64,000 bases of DNA, from positions 444,391 to 508,390 of the forward strand of contig NZ_PJRP01000003.1 of the NCBI RefSeq assembly GCF_002858765.1, in the 5' to 3' direction. The notes under the pieces are model-generated. The model was not told the origin of the DNA and searched no databases. It saw nothing but the letters and a program-made list of their open reading frames with translations. Source of the stretch: Cupriavidus pauculus (lineage in GTDB: Bacteria; Pseudomonadota; Gammaproteobacteria; Burkholderiales; Burkholderiaceae). Below are positions 55,179 to 62,839 of this stretch, piece after piece. How positions within the stretch are numbered: position 1 is the first letter of the stretch; each line of letters starts with the position of its first letter. A program made the translations under genes and the position numbers.

Positions 55179-56987
55179 TCAGAAGGCCGCCCAGTTGTCG
55201 TCCGAATTCGATGCGCCAGCCGGCTGGTGCAGCGCGGGGCGCAGCAGCTTAGGCTCGCGCGTCTTGCGCACGACCGGAGGACGCTTGGCGGCCGGACGCA
55301 CCGGCGCACGTTCCTGCGTACGGACAACGGCGGCGGGCCTGGGCGCGGCAGCCTTGGCAGTCACGGGTTGGGCCGGCGCCAGTGCATGCACGGGCCGGAC
55401 CGGCGCTGCCAGCTGGCGCGGCGCACCGGCGTCGGACGCCAGCGAGAACACCGACACCACGCTCTTGAGCTTCTGCGCCTGTTCTTCCAGCGCACCGGCG
55501 GCGGCAGCGGCCTCTTCCACCAATGCCGCGTTCTGCTGGGTGACCTGGTCCATCTGCGCCACGGCCTGATTGACCTGCTCGATGCCGGTGGTCTGCTCCT
55601 GCGACGCCGCGCTGATCTCGTTCATGATGTCCGTCACACGACGCACGGCCTGCACGATCTCACCCATGGTGTTGCCGGCTTCGGCCACCAGCTTCGTACC
55701 GCTTTCCACACGCTGGCCAGATTCGCTGATCAGCGATTCGATTTCCTTGGCGGCGTTGGCGCTGCGCTGCGCCAGGCTGCGCACCTCGCCGGCCACCACG
55801 GCAAAGCCGCGGCCCTGCTCGCCAGCACGCGCGGCTTCCACAGCCGCATTCAGCGCCAGGATGTTGGTCTGGAAGGCGATGCCCTCGATCACGCCAATGA
55901 TCTCGACCACCTTGCGCGACGCGCCGTTGATCTCGTTCATGGTGTCCACCACGCGGCCCACGACATCGCCACCCTTCATGGCGATCTGCGATGCCTCGCC
56001 GGCCAGCACGCCAGCCTGGCGGGCGTTGTCGGCGTTCTGGCGCACCACGGTGGTCAGTTCTTCCATGCTGGCGGCAGTCTGCTCCAGCGATGCGGCCTGC
56101 TCTTCGGTACGCTGCGACAGGTCGGTATTGCCGGCCGAGATCTGCTGGGTGGCCGAGGCGATCGAATCGGTGCCGCCGCGCACTTCGGACACGATGCCCG
56201 ACAGGCTGTCCTGCATCTTGGCCAGGGCCTGCATCATGCGGCCAACCTCGTTCTTCGACATGCTGTTGATGCGCGACGTCAGGTCGCCAGCGGCCATGCG
56301 CTCGAACACGGACAGCGCTTCTTCCACCGGGCGCACGATGGCACGGTGCAACATCATCGCCGCCACCACGGCAATGGCAAGGCCGAAGGCGATCAGCAGG
56401 ATCGACATGGTGCGGATCGTGGCAAAGCGATCCTGGGCGGCCTCGAAGTTGGCCTTGCCCGCTTCCATCTGGAACTTCTCGAGCTTCTCGTGCGCGGCGG
56501 CCATGCTGCGTTGCAGGTCGGGCATCACGTCGCGCGCCATGCGCAGCGATTCCTCGCGGTTGCCCGAGGTCAGCGCCTGCTGCCACTTGGCCACGCCCGC
56601 GTCGAAGAACTCCTGGCGCTTGGCGGCCAGGGCGCTGGCGAGCGCCTTTTCCTCATCGTTCTGCGGCAGCGCCATGTAACGCTTCCAGCCCTTGTCCGAC
56701 GACTCGACGAAAATCTTCGAGCGTTCGACGTGCTTGTTCATGTCGTCGCCCTCGCTGCCGGGCATGACCGTGCGGTCCAGCGCCAGACGCAGGCGCGTGG
56801 TGCCGAGCATCGCTTCGGCCAGCGCCTGGGATGAAGCCATCTGGTTGGCGTAAGTCTCCTTCAGCGCATCATTGGACTGGGAAATGCCCTGCAATCCCGC
56901 CCCGCCCACAACCAGCAGGATGGCCCCCAATGCGGCCATGGCTCCCCGCAAGAGGGTCTTGATCTGAATATTCTGATGAAAGGACAT
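55179..56987 (-). CDS. Methyl-accepting chemotaxis protein, Tar/4HB type
   Basis: A 602-aa receptor. Helix 1 (about 12-32), periplasmic four-helix bundle (about 35-190), helix 2 (about 190-212), HAMP ([19 protein letters not shown]), signalling domain with [20 protein letters not shown], then an Ala/Pro/Arg linker and the C-terminal tether NWAAF, close to NWETF for CheR/CheB. A sigma-28-like promoter lies about 90 bp upstream. The ligand is unknown. Confidence 0.94.
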   Translation of the reverse strand: MSFHQNIQIKTLLRGAMAALGAILLVVGGAGLQGISQSNDALKETYANQMASSQALAEAMLGTTRLRLALDRTVMPGSEGDDMNKHVERSKIFVESSDKGWKRYMALPQNDEEKALASALAAKRQEFFDAGVAKWQQALTSGNREESLRMARDVMPDLQRSMAAAHEKLEKFQMEAGKANFEAAQDRFATIRTMSILLIAFGLAIAVVAAMMLHRAIVRPVEEALSVFERMAAGDLTSRINSMSKNEVGRMMQALAKMQDSLSGIVSEVRGGTDSIASATQQISAGNTDLSQRTEEQAASLEQTAASMEELTTVVRQNADNARQAGVLAGEASQIAMKGGDVVGRVVDTMNEINGASRKVVEIIGVIEGIAFQTNILALNAAVEAARAGEQGRGFAVVAGEVRSLAQRSANAAKEIESLISESGQRVESGTKLVAEAGNTMGEIVQAVRRVTDIMNEISAASQEQTTGIEQVNQAVAQMDQVTQQNAALVEEAAAAAGALEEQAQKLKSVVSVFSLASDAGAPRQLAAPVRPVHALAPAQPVTAKAAAPRPAAVVRTQERAPVRPAAKRPPVVRKTREPKLLRPALHQPAGASNSDDNWAAF

Positions 56988-57075
56988 GATGTGCTGATCA
57001 TTAGGAGATAACCCGAAGCCACTCCCTTGCTTCGGTCCGGCAGACCGACACCCCGTGCGGTCTGCTCAGGACTCC

Positions 57076-57103
57076 ATAACGGCCGGCGCACAACCTTCCT
57101 TGA
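57076..57103 (-). promoter_or_regulatory. Sigma-28-like promoter of the third receptor
   Basis: On the minus strand TCAA (57103-57100), 16 bp, then GCCGTTAT (57083-57076). One bp longer than the consensus spacing; the -10 shares GCCG and two further bases with GCCGATAA. It is 89 bp upstream of the receptor ATG. Confidence 0.45.
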
Positions 57104-57462
57104 GTTGCAGACCAAATGGATTTCAGGTATGGCGACTGATGCACTTTGAATGACCTGAATATGCGCTGCCTGCGCCGCGACCAGTGCGTTTCCCATGGCG
57201 CAAATGAATATGCCGACGGGCTGAATTCAGCGTTCGCTGAAACTCTCTTGCGCCGGACCGCGCACGCCAAATGCCAGGATTAAGCTGCGATTCCCGTTTC
57301 AGGGCCGTCAGCCCGATGTTGCCTTGCGCAGCTGGGCTGCCCCAGCAGATGGGCATTCTGGCAGGTTGGGCAAGCGAAGGCCGACTGGCACCCCTGTCAT
57401 AAGTTCAGTAATTCTTTTTAATTGAGAATTTTCGTATTTTTCGGTTTGTCGCCGCAAAGGAT

Positions 57463-57490
57463 TTGCAGCGTGGCCGACAGTGGTTATAAT
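57463..57490 (+). promoter_or_regulatory. Sigma-70 promoter of the H-NS-family gene
   Basis: TTGCAG (57463-57468) and a perfect TATAAT (57485-57490) with a 16-bp spacer. Transcription should start near 57497, giving a leader of about 40 nt. Confidence 0.75.
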
Positions 57491-57536
57491 GCTTTTCGTC
57501 AATTCACGGACCCACCCAGTAAATCGAGGGATACAA

Positions 57537-57848
57537 ATGGCGACATATCAGGAAATCGTTCAGAAAATCAGCGAACTGCAACGGCAGGCCGAAGAGATCA
57601 AGGCGCGCGAGCAAGCCACCGTGATCGCCGAAATTCGCGAGAAAATCGAACAGTTTGGCCTGACCGCCGAAGACCTCGGATTTGGAAGCAAGGGCGTGGC
57701 CGGCAAGAAGGCCACTACCGCGCGCAAGGTTCCGGTCCGTTATCGCGATAGCGCCGGGAATACCTGGACGGGTCGCGGCAAGCGTCCGGGCTGGCTGACG
57801 CAGGCATTGGCGAATGGCAAGGCGATGGAAGACTTCCTGATTCGCTAA
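57537..57848 (+). CDS. H-NS-family nucleoid-associated protein
   Basis: A 103-aa DNA-binding protein. The N-terminal coiled coil (YQEIVQKISELQRQAEEIKA) makes dimers. The C-terminal AT-hook-like domain is YRDSAGNTWTGRGKRPGWL, the signature of betaproteobacterial H-NS relatives. ATG 57537 follows GAGGG; a longer frame from 57480 crosses the promoter and is rejected. It probably silences AT-rich, often acquired, DNA. Confidence 0.93.
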   Translation: MATYQEIVQKISELQRQAEEIKAREQATVIAEIREKIEQFGLTAEDLGFGSKGVAGKKATTARKVPVRYRDSAGNTWTGRGKRPGWLTQALANGKAMEDFLIR

Positions 57849-57876
57849 GCGGCGACGCCACGCACGCGAGCAAAAG

Positions 57877-57905
57877 AAAAACCGGGCCTTGGCCCGGTTT
57901 TTTAT
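57877..57905. terminator. Bidirectional terminator between H-NS-family gene and galE
   Basis: ACCGGGCC (57881-57888) pairs with GGCCCGGT (57891-57898), 2-nt loop, with an A run before and a T run after, so it can stop transcription in both directions. It lies between convergent genes. Confidence 0.88.
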
Positions 57906-57918
57906 TGGCGTATGCCGG

Positions 57919-58938
57919 TCACGCGGCAAACCCCTGGGGATTCATCGACTGCCACCGCCAGGAATCCTCGCACATGCGGTCCAGGTCGTGGCGGGCACGC
58001 CAGCCCAGCAGTGCGTGGGCCAGCGCCGGATCGGCATAGCACGACGCAATGTCGCCCGAGCGCCGCTCGACGATCTGATAAGGCACCGCGCGTCCGCTGG
58101 CACGTTCGTAGGCCTTCACTACCTCCAGGACGCTGTAGCCACGGCCCGTGCCCAGGTTCACCGTCATCCCGCTTGGATGCTTGCGCAGGTAGTTCAGCGC
58201 GGCCACATGGCCGTCGGCCAGGTCGCTCACGTGGATGTAATCGCGCACCCCGGTGCCATCGACGGTCGGGTAATCGCCGCCGTAGACGCTCAGTTTTTCA
58301 CGTCGGCCGCCGGCCACCTGGGCCACGTACGGCATCAGGTTGTTCGGAATACCACCCGGATCCTCGCCAATCAGGCCGCTGTCATGCGCCCCAACCGGAT
58401 TGAAATATCGCAAAAATGCGATACGCCATTCCGGATCGGATTTTTCCAGATCGCGCAGGATCTGTTCGCCCATCAATTTTGTCTGGCCGTACGGATTGGT
58501 TGCCGACAGCGGGAAATCCTCGAGAATCGGCACCGTATGGGGATTGCCATAGACGGTGGCCGACGAACTGAACACCAGTTGCCTGACGCCAGCAGCCTGC
58601 ATTGCGCTACATAGCCTGATCATGCCTTCGAGGTTGTTGCCGTAATACTCCAGCGGCTTGCTGACCGATTCGCCCACCGCCTTGAGTGCCGCAAAATGAA
58701 TCGCGCCGGCAATCTCGTGCTCGGCAAACAGGCGGTCCAGCAGCGCGCGATCCCGCACATCGCCTTCGACGAAATGCGGCGCGGTACCGGTAATGCGGGC
58801 CAGCCGGCTCACGACCTCACGATTGCTGTTGCACAGATTATCGAGTCCGATCACTTGATAGCCCGCCTCATGCAACGCCACCCAGGTGTGCGAAGCGATA
58901 TATCCGGTTGCGCCAGTCAGCAGTAAGGTTTCAGCCAT
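57919..58938 (-). CDS. galE: UDP-glucose 4-epimerase
   Basis: A 339-aa extended SDR that interconverts UDP-glucose and UDP-galactose using bound NAD. It has LLLTGATGYIASHTWVAL (NAD site; usual GGTGYIGSH varied), VEGDVRDRALL, SSSATVYGNP and NPYGQTKLMGEQIL with the catalytic Tyr-x3-Lys near residue 150. The length fits GalE. ATG 58938 is preferred to the longer frame. No polysaccharide genes are adjacent. It shares a terminator with the H-NS-family gene. Confidence 0.94.
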   Translation of the reverse strand: MAETLLLTGATGYIASHTWVALHEAGYQVIGLDNLCNSNREVVSRLARITGTAPHFVEGDVRDRALLDRLFAEHEIAGAIHFAALKAVGESVSKPLEYYGNNLEGMIRLCSAMQAAGVRQLVFSSSATVYGNPHTVPILEDFPLSATNPYGQTKLMGEQILRDLEKSDPEWRIAFLRYFNPVGAHDSGLIGEDPGGIPNNLMPYVAQVAGGRREKLSVYGGDYPTVDGTGVRDYIHVSDLADGHVAALNYLRKHPSGMTVNLGTGRGYSVLEVVKAYERASGRAVPYQIVERRSGDIASCYADPALAHALLGWRARHDLDRMCEDSWRWQSMNPQGFAA

Positions 58939-59075
58939 GGAAATAGTCAGGTCGGTAAGTGTTTCACGACGCGGTGCGAATCTCCTGTTGCAATTCGCAG
59001 ACCACGATTCGCCGGTCGGGCCCACATCTTAACCGGCCCATATTACGGCCGCCTGCGCGGGCATTCAAACGAATG

Positions 59076-60161
59076 TCAGGATTCCCGCACAGGCCGCGCA
59101 GCCTGCGGCGTCATCAAGGGCAATCCGGCACGTGCCTGCCACGCCTCATAGGCCGCGTGCAGACGCCAGCCCGATTCGAGATCGCGCATGCCCAGCAACT
59201 GGGCGACGGCGGCCGGCGTCGTGCCGGCATCGAAATGCATCGCGCCACAGGTATTGCGCAGGGTCTGTGGCGACGCCCGCTCGCTGCGGCCGGCCAGCAC
59301 GCCGGCTTCTTCGAGCAGGATCTCGATGCGGCGATAGATCGAAGCGGCGTGCATGGGGCGGCCGTTGGCCATCGCCGGGAATACCAGGTCGCCCAGCGAC
59401 TCGGCGGCCCGACGCACCGCCAGCCATCGGCGCAGCGGCGCATGGGCGAAGCCGAACAGCGGCACCATATAAGTACGCCCGTTGTCGGGGCGCACCATCC
59501 GGATGGCCATCGCACCCTCGTCGATGCCGTCGATGGCATCCAGGCGCAACCCGCGCACTTCCGCCACCTTCAGCCCACCGCCCAGCAACACCGCTAGCAG
59601 GGCCACATCGCGGGCGCGCTTCCAGGCCGTAGGAGACATGTCGCCCCTGGCGTCCTTGCCCGGAAGGCTTTCCGGCGAAGGCGCCAGGATGCGCGCCACC
59701 AGCAGGTCGCGCTCGCCCGGCAGCAGGAAGGCGGTGGGATCGTTCTCGCCGTCGGCCAGATGTGCCTTCACTGCCTGGCTCGCCGGATTGTGCAGATTCT
59801 GTTGCAGTGTGGCCAGATGATGGAATATCCGCTCTATCAAGCGCGCGTATCGATAGCGGTGACGTTTGTGAAGATTCTGCGCATCGAGAAAGGCGCCAAT
59901 CTGGGCAGCGGACCATTTCAGCGGCGGCACGCCCTGTTCACCCGACCAGCGCAGGAGCTTGCCCCACATCGCGCGATACACGATGGCCGTGCCGGGGCGG
60001 AAGCCATGCCGTGCCAGCCAGCCGTCGAATGCGCGCTCCGGCTGTCGGTACCAGGCGGCCAGGTCGGCGTCGAACAGATCGTCGGACACCGGCGGCGCGC
60101 CATCGGCCGAGCCGGCATCGATCGCGGGGTGAGTCACCACTTCATCTCCTGCATGGCGCAT
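59076..60161 (-). CDS. Tyrosine-recombinase-like protein, degenerate active site
   Basis: A 361-aa protein with the two-domain layout of phage-type integrases: SAM-like N-terminal domain (YRAMWGKLLRWSGEQGV) and catalytic domain from about residue 150. Box I reads GGGLKVAEVRGL where the first Arg of the family (GLRxxE) is replaced. Box II reads SPQTLRNTCGAMHF with the His of HxxR replaced by Gln; the next His site reads LLGMRD; a candidate Tyr is in LHAAYEAW. Thus only one Arg and the Tyr remain. Start ATG 60161 chosen. No att sites or phage genes adjoin, so it may be a resident protein with another role. Confidence 0.75.
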   Translation of the reverse strand: MRHAGDEVVTHPAIDAGSADGAPPVSDDLFDADLAAWYRQPERAFDGWLARHGFRPGTAIVYRAMWGKLLRWSGEQGVPPLKWSAAQIGAFLDAQNLHKRHRYRYARLIERIFHHLATLQQNLHNPASQAVKAHLADGENDPTAFLLPGERDLLVARILAPSPESLPGKDARGDMSPTAWKRARDVALLAVLLGGGLKVAEVRGLRLDAIDGIDEGAMAIRMVRPDNGRTYMVPLFGFAHAPLRRWLAVRRAAESLGDLVFPAMANGRPMHAASIYRRIEILLEEAGVLAGRSERASPQTLRNTCGAMHFDAGTTPAAVAQLLGMRDLESGWRLHAAYEAWQARAGLPLMTPQAARPVRES

Positions 60162-60225
60162 AAGGCAATGCGCCCATTGTAGACAATGCGCCACTGGCCG
60201 CTGCGGCGGTGCCGCAAATTGTCGT

Positions 60226-60239
60226 TGCAACCGGTTGCA
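60226..60239. promoter_or_regulatory. LacI-type palindrome 1
   Basis: TGCAACCGGTTGCA is a perfect 14-bp palindrome with the central CG typical of LacI/GalR-family operators. Its centre is exactly 50 bp from that of the second palindrome. Confidence 0.7.
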
Positions 60240-60274
60240 GTGCGCCCCGCGAACGTGATACCTTGCGATTCATC

Positions 60275-60290
60275 ATGCAACTGGTTGCAT
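60275..60290. promoter_or_regulatory. LacI-type palindrome 2
   Basis: ATGCAACTGGTTGCAT is a 16-bp palindrome except at the centre, with the same GCAAC/GTTGC arms. It lies 75 bp before the nitronate monooxygenase ATG. A weak promoter (TTGCAG ... TACCTT, 60235-60264) lies between the two. Confidence 0.7.
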
Positions 60291-60364
60291 ATATCGCGGG
60301 ATCGCCTCCCGGCATCGATTGCATGTGCCCCACCGATTTGCTGCGTTCATCCGAAGGAACCGTC

Positions 60365-61354
60365 ATGGCCATTCCCGCCCTGCTGCAAAACCTGTCGCTG
60401 CCGGCCGTCTGCTCGCCGCTGTTCATCATTTCCAATCCCGATCTGGTCATCGCGCAATGCAAGGCCGGCGTCGTAGGATCGTTCCCGGCGCTCAACGCGC
60501 GCCCGGCAGAGAAGCTGGAGGAATGGCTCGACCGCATCACGACCGAACTGGCCGAGCACGATGCCAAGCACCCCGACCGCCCGTCCGCGCCGTTCGCGGT
60601 CAACCAGATCGTGCACAAGTCCAATGACCGGCTCGAACACGACCTGGAGATGTGCGTGCGCTACAAGGTGCCCATCGTCATTACGTCGCTGGGCGCTCGC
60701 GTGGAGGTCAACGAGGCCGTGCATTCGTATGGCGGCATCGTCCTGCATGACGTGATCAACAATACCTTTGCCCGCAAGGCGATCGACAAGGGCGCCGACG
60801 GCCTGATCGCCGTGGCGGCCGGTGCGGGCGGCCATGCCGGCACGCTGTCGCCGTTCGCGCTGCTGCACGAGATCCGCGAATGGTTCGACGGCCCGCTGCT
60901 GCTGTCCGGCGCCATCGCCAGCGGCGACGCCGTGCTGGCCGCCCAGGCCGCCGGTGCCGACCTGGCCTATATCGGCTCGGCCTTCATTGCCACGCTGGAA
61001 GCCAATGCCCAGGACGCCTACAAGCAGATGATCGTCGACAGCACCGCCGACGACATCATCTATTCCAACCTGTTCACGGGCGTACACGGCAATTACCTGC
61101 GGGACAGCATCGTGCGCTCGGGCCTGGACCCCGAGGCGCTGCCGACGTCGGACGCCACGGCCATGAACTTCGGTTCGACCCGCGTCAAGCCATGGAAGGA
61201 CATCTGGGGCGCCGGCCAGGGCGTGGGCGCCATCAAGCGCGTGGTGCCGGCTGCCGAACTGGTGCGCCGTTTCGTGGAAGAGTACGCGCTGGCACGCCGC
61301 CGCCTGGGCCTGGCCCCGGCCGAAGCTGCCGCGCATGCGGCCAGCGTCGCCTGA
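60365..61354 (+). CDS. Nitronate monooxygenase (2-nitropropane dioxygenase) family
   Basis: A 329-aa FMN-dependent TIM-barrel enzyme that oxidises alkyl nitronates to carbonyls and nitrite. Landmarks: PAVCSPLFIISNPDLVIAQC, FAVNQI, VITSLGAR, IAVAAGAGGHAG with the catalytic His, and LSGAIASGDAVLAAQAAGAD, AYIGSAFIAT. ATG 60365 follows GAAGGAAC. Several family members with this N-terminus act on other substrates. It sits behind two LacI-type palindromes and ends at a shared hairpin with PadR. Confidence 0.9.
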   Translation: MAIPALLQNLSLPAVCSPLFIISNPDLVIAQCKAGVVGSFPALNARPAEKLEEWLDRITTELAEHDAKHPDRPSAPFAVNQIVHKSNDRLEHDLEMCVRYKVPIVITSLGARVEVNEAVHSYGGIVLHDVINNTFARKAIDKGADGLIAVAAGAGGHAGTLSPFALLHEIREWFDGPLLLSGAIASGDAVLAAQAAGADLAYIGSAFIATLEANAQDAYKQMIVDSTADDIIYSNLFTGVHGNYLRDSIVRSGLDPEALPTSDATAMNFGSTRVKPWKDIWGAGQGVGAIKRVVPAAELVRRFVEEYALARRRLGLAPAEAAAHAASVA

Positions 61355-61395
61355 TTGGCGTTTTTCTGATGTATTTCTGAAGTTTCCTGAGGTGT

Positions 61396-61432
61396 CCCTT
61401 TCCCGCCCGGTGTAGGCACTGGCGGGAAAGGG
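61396..61432. terminator. Hairpin between nitronate monooxygenase and padR
   Basis: CCCTTTCCCGCC (61396-61407) and GGCGGGAAAGGG (61421-61432) make a perfect 12-bp stem with a 13-nt loop between convergent genes. It lacks a T run on either side, but the location fits a shared terminator. Confidence 0.65.
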
Positions 61433-61455
61433 CATCGGCAGCAGGGGATCTGCCG

Positions 61456-62046
61456 TCAGCCTTCGCTGGGTTTTTCCAGCAACGGCATCAAGTCCCGTCC
61501 CCATTTCACCCAGTCCTCCTGGAACCGGATGCCTCGCCGCAGCAGCGCATACTGGATTTGCTGGCGCCGATCGAGCGTGCCGCCGAAATCCTTGCGTTCG
61601 ATATCGCGGTAGAGCGCCAGGCGATCCTCGTGCAGGGCGATCAGCCGCTGCATTTCCTCGTCCAGCCCAAGCGGCCCGATTGCAGCATCTGCACGTAGCT
61701 TGACCAGAATTTCCTCACGCTGGTCCAGCCCCGCGCCGGGCGACAGCACCCACCGCACCAGCTCGTCACGGCCGGCCGGCAGCACGTAGTACACCTTCTT
61801 TCGATTCTTTTTCTCCGCCGGCACGCCGTCGGGCGTGCTTGCCGGACTGGCCAGGCTCGCCTGTTCCTTGCCACCGTCCTCGGCCGCAATCCAGCCCATT
61901 TCGGCCATCCGCCCCAGTTCGCGGTAGATCTGCTGGTGCGTGGCGTGCCAGAAATAGCCGATGGACTTGTCGAAACGGCGCGCCAGGTCGTAGCCCGACG
62001 ATGGCTTTTCGATCAGGGAAATCAGGAGCGCGTGCTGGGTGGACAT
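61456..62046 (-). CDS. PadR-family transcriptional regulator
   Basis: A 196-aa regulator. The winged helix is ALLISLIEKPSSGYDLARRF and FWHATHQQIYRELGRMAEMG, the PadR signature, then KKVYYVLPAGRDEL. A helical dimerisation domain follows (about 105-185). An insert of about 25 residues (GGKEQASLASPASTPDGVPA) lengthens the wing. It probably responds to phenolics. It is divergent from the 71-aa gene and convergent with the monooxygenase. Confidence 0.92.
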   Translation of the reverse strand: MSTQHALLISLIEKPSSGYDLARRFDKSIGYFWHATHQQIYRELGRMAEMGWIAAEDGGKEQASLASPASTPDGVPAEKKNRKKVYYVLPAGRDELVRWVLSPGAGLDQREEILVKLRADAAIGPLGLDEEMQRLIALHEDRLALYRDIERKDFGGTLDRRQQIQYALLRRGIRFQEDWVKWGRDLMPLLEKPSEG

Positions 62047-62388
62047 TCGCCTTGGAGATGGTGGCCCGGGTTGGCACGAACGTTGCAGCCTTGAGCCGGG
62101 AATGTTCAGGGTGGCGCTATGGTAGCGCGCAAGTCAGGGCGCGTCATGCCGTTAACCCTTGCAACGCCTGTTCGGCAGATCGCTACGCGGGTACACCATC
62201 CGGATATCGACGGGGCCGAAGGAATCCTAAATATGACAATTCAGGCAATTATCCTGAAACTGATGTAAAAAAATCGAAATGGCTTTTCGCGACCGCCTGC
62301 AATACATTCCAGACATTGCCACCCGCATGCGCGCGCATTTTCCTTGCCGGCCCAACGTTCAGCGCCATGCGTCTCCTGGGAGTCGTCG
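62047..62388. other. Divergent region between padR and the 71-aa gene
   Basis: A 342-bp gap. It holds a perfect dyad at 62240-62258 (below) and AT-rich sequence around 62225-62285 that could carry the promoter of the small gene. No ATGT-N8-ACAT PadR operator was seen. No gene was found. Confidence 0.5.
62240..62258. promoter_or_regulatory. Inverted repeat TTCAGG-N7-CCTGAA
   Basis: A perfect 6-bp dyad with a 7-bp AT-rich spacer, 131 bp before the ATG at 62389. It might be an operator for PadR or another regulator; no test is possible from the sequence. Confidence 0.45.
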
Positions 62389-62604
62389 ATGAACGCAAGA
62401 CCGGAAATTACCGAAGGCACGGCGGCTGGAGAGACCTCGGCGTCCATCAGCGCCGCACGCGCACGTGCCGGCACGGCCCCGATCTACTACCGGCTGCCCG
62501 ATACCCCGGACGGCCACCATATCAAGGAATACGCCAGCGGCCTGCGGCAGCTGGTGCGCTTCGTCGGTGTCGAGGAACAGGTCGTCAAATACAGCCTGAC
62601 CTGA
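62389..62604 (+). CDS. Small hypothetical protein, 71 aa
   Basis: Not recognised. It begins MNARPEITEGTAAGETSAS, 7 nt after CTGGGAG, and ends QLVRFVGVEEQVVKYSLT. The C-terminal half (PIYYRLPDTPDGHHIKEYAS) looks folded and conserved in style; the first 35 residues look disordered. There is no membrane helix. A proper terminator follows, which supports expression. Confidence 0.65.
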   Translation: MNARPEITEGTAAGETSASISAARARAGTAPIYYRLPDTPDGHHIKEYASGLRQLVRFVGVEEQVVKYSLT

Positions 62605-62690
62605 TCGCCCTGCGGGCTGCCGGGCCATGCCCGGTGGCGCGCCGAAGCTGCTGCTTGTCTCCTCCTGTCCTGCACGGACCTGGGATTTGC

Positions 62691-62716
62691 GCCCGCGACA
62701 ACCTCGCGGGCTTTTT
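62691..62716 (+). terminator. Terminator of the 71-aa gene
   Basis: GCCCGCGA (62691-62698) pairs with TCGCGGGC (62704-62711), followed by TTTTT (62712-62716), about 87 bp after the stop. Confidence 0.82.
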
Positions 62717-62756
62717 CTTTGGTGCGGAGTTTGGCGCCGGTTCTGGCGCGAGACAA

Positions 62757-62793
62757 TAAAAAACCGGCCGCCGGGCAGGCGCCCGTGGCCGGT
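62757..62793 (-). terminator. Terminator of the third Bug gene
   Basis: On the minus strand ACCGGCC (62793-62787) pairs with GGCCGGT (62769-62763), with an inner GGGC/GCCC stem, followed by a T run (A run 62757-62762 on plus). It lies about 45 bp after the Bug stop. Confidence 0.82.
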
Positions 62794-62839
62794 TCGAGTA
62801 CTGCGAAACTGCGGTACTGCTTTTTTACAGCGCTGGCGA

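Larger units (their letters stand above)
56988..57536. other. Intergenic region between the third receptor and the H-NS-family gene
   Basis: A 549-bp divergent gap without a supported gene. It contains the sigma-28-like site (57076-57103), an AT-rich segment at 57395-57445 with the dyad AATTCT/AGAATT (57410-57430), and the sigma-70 promoter at 57463-57490. The AT-rich block is the kind of DNA that H-NS-family proteins bind, so self-regulation is plausible. Confidence 0.6.
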
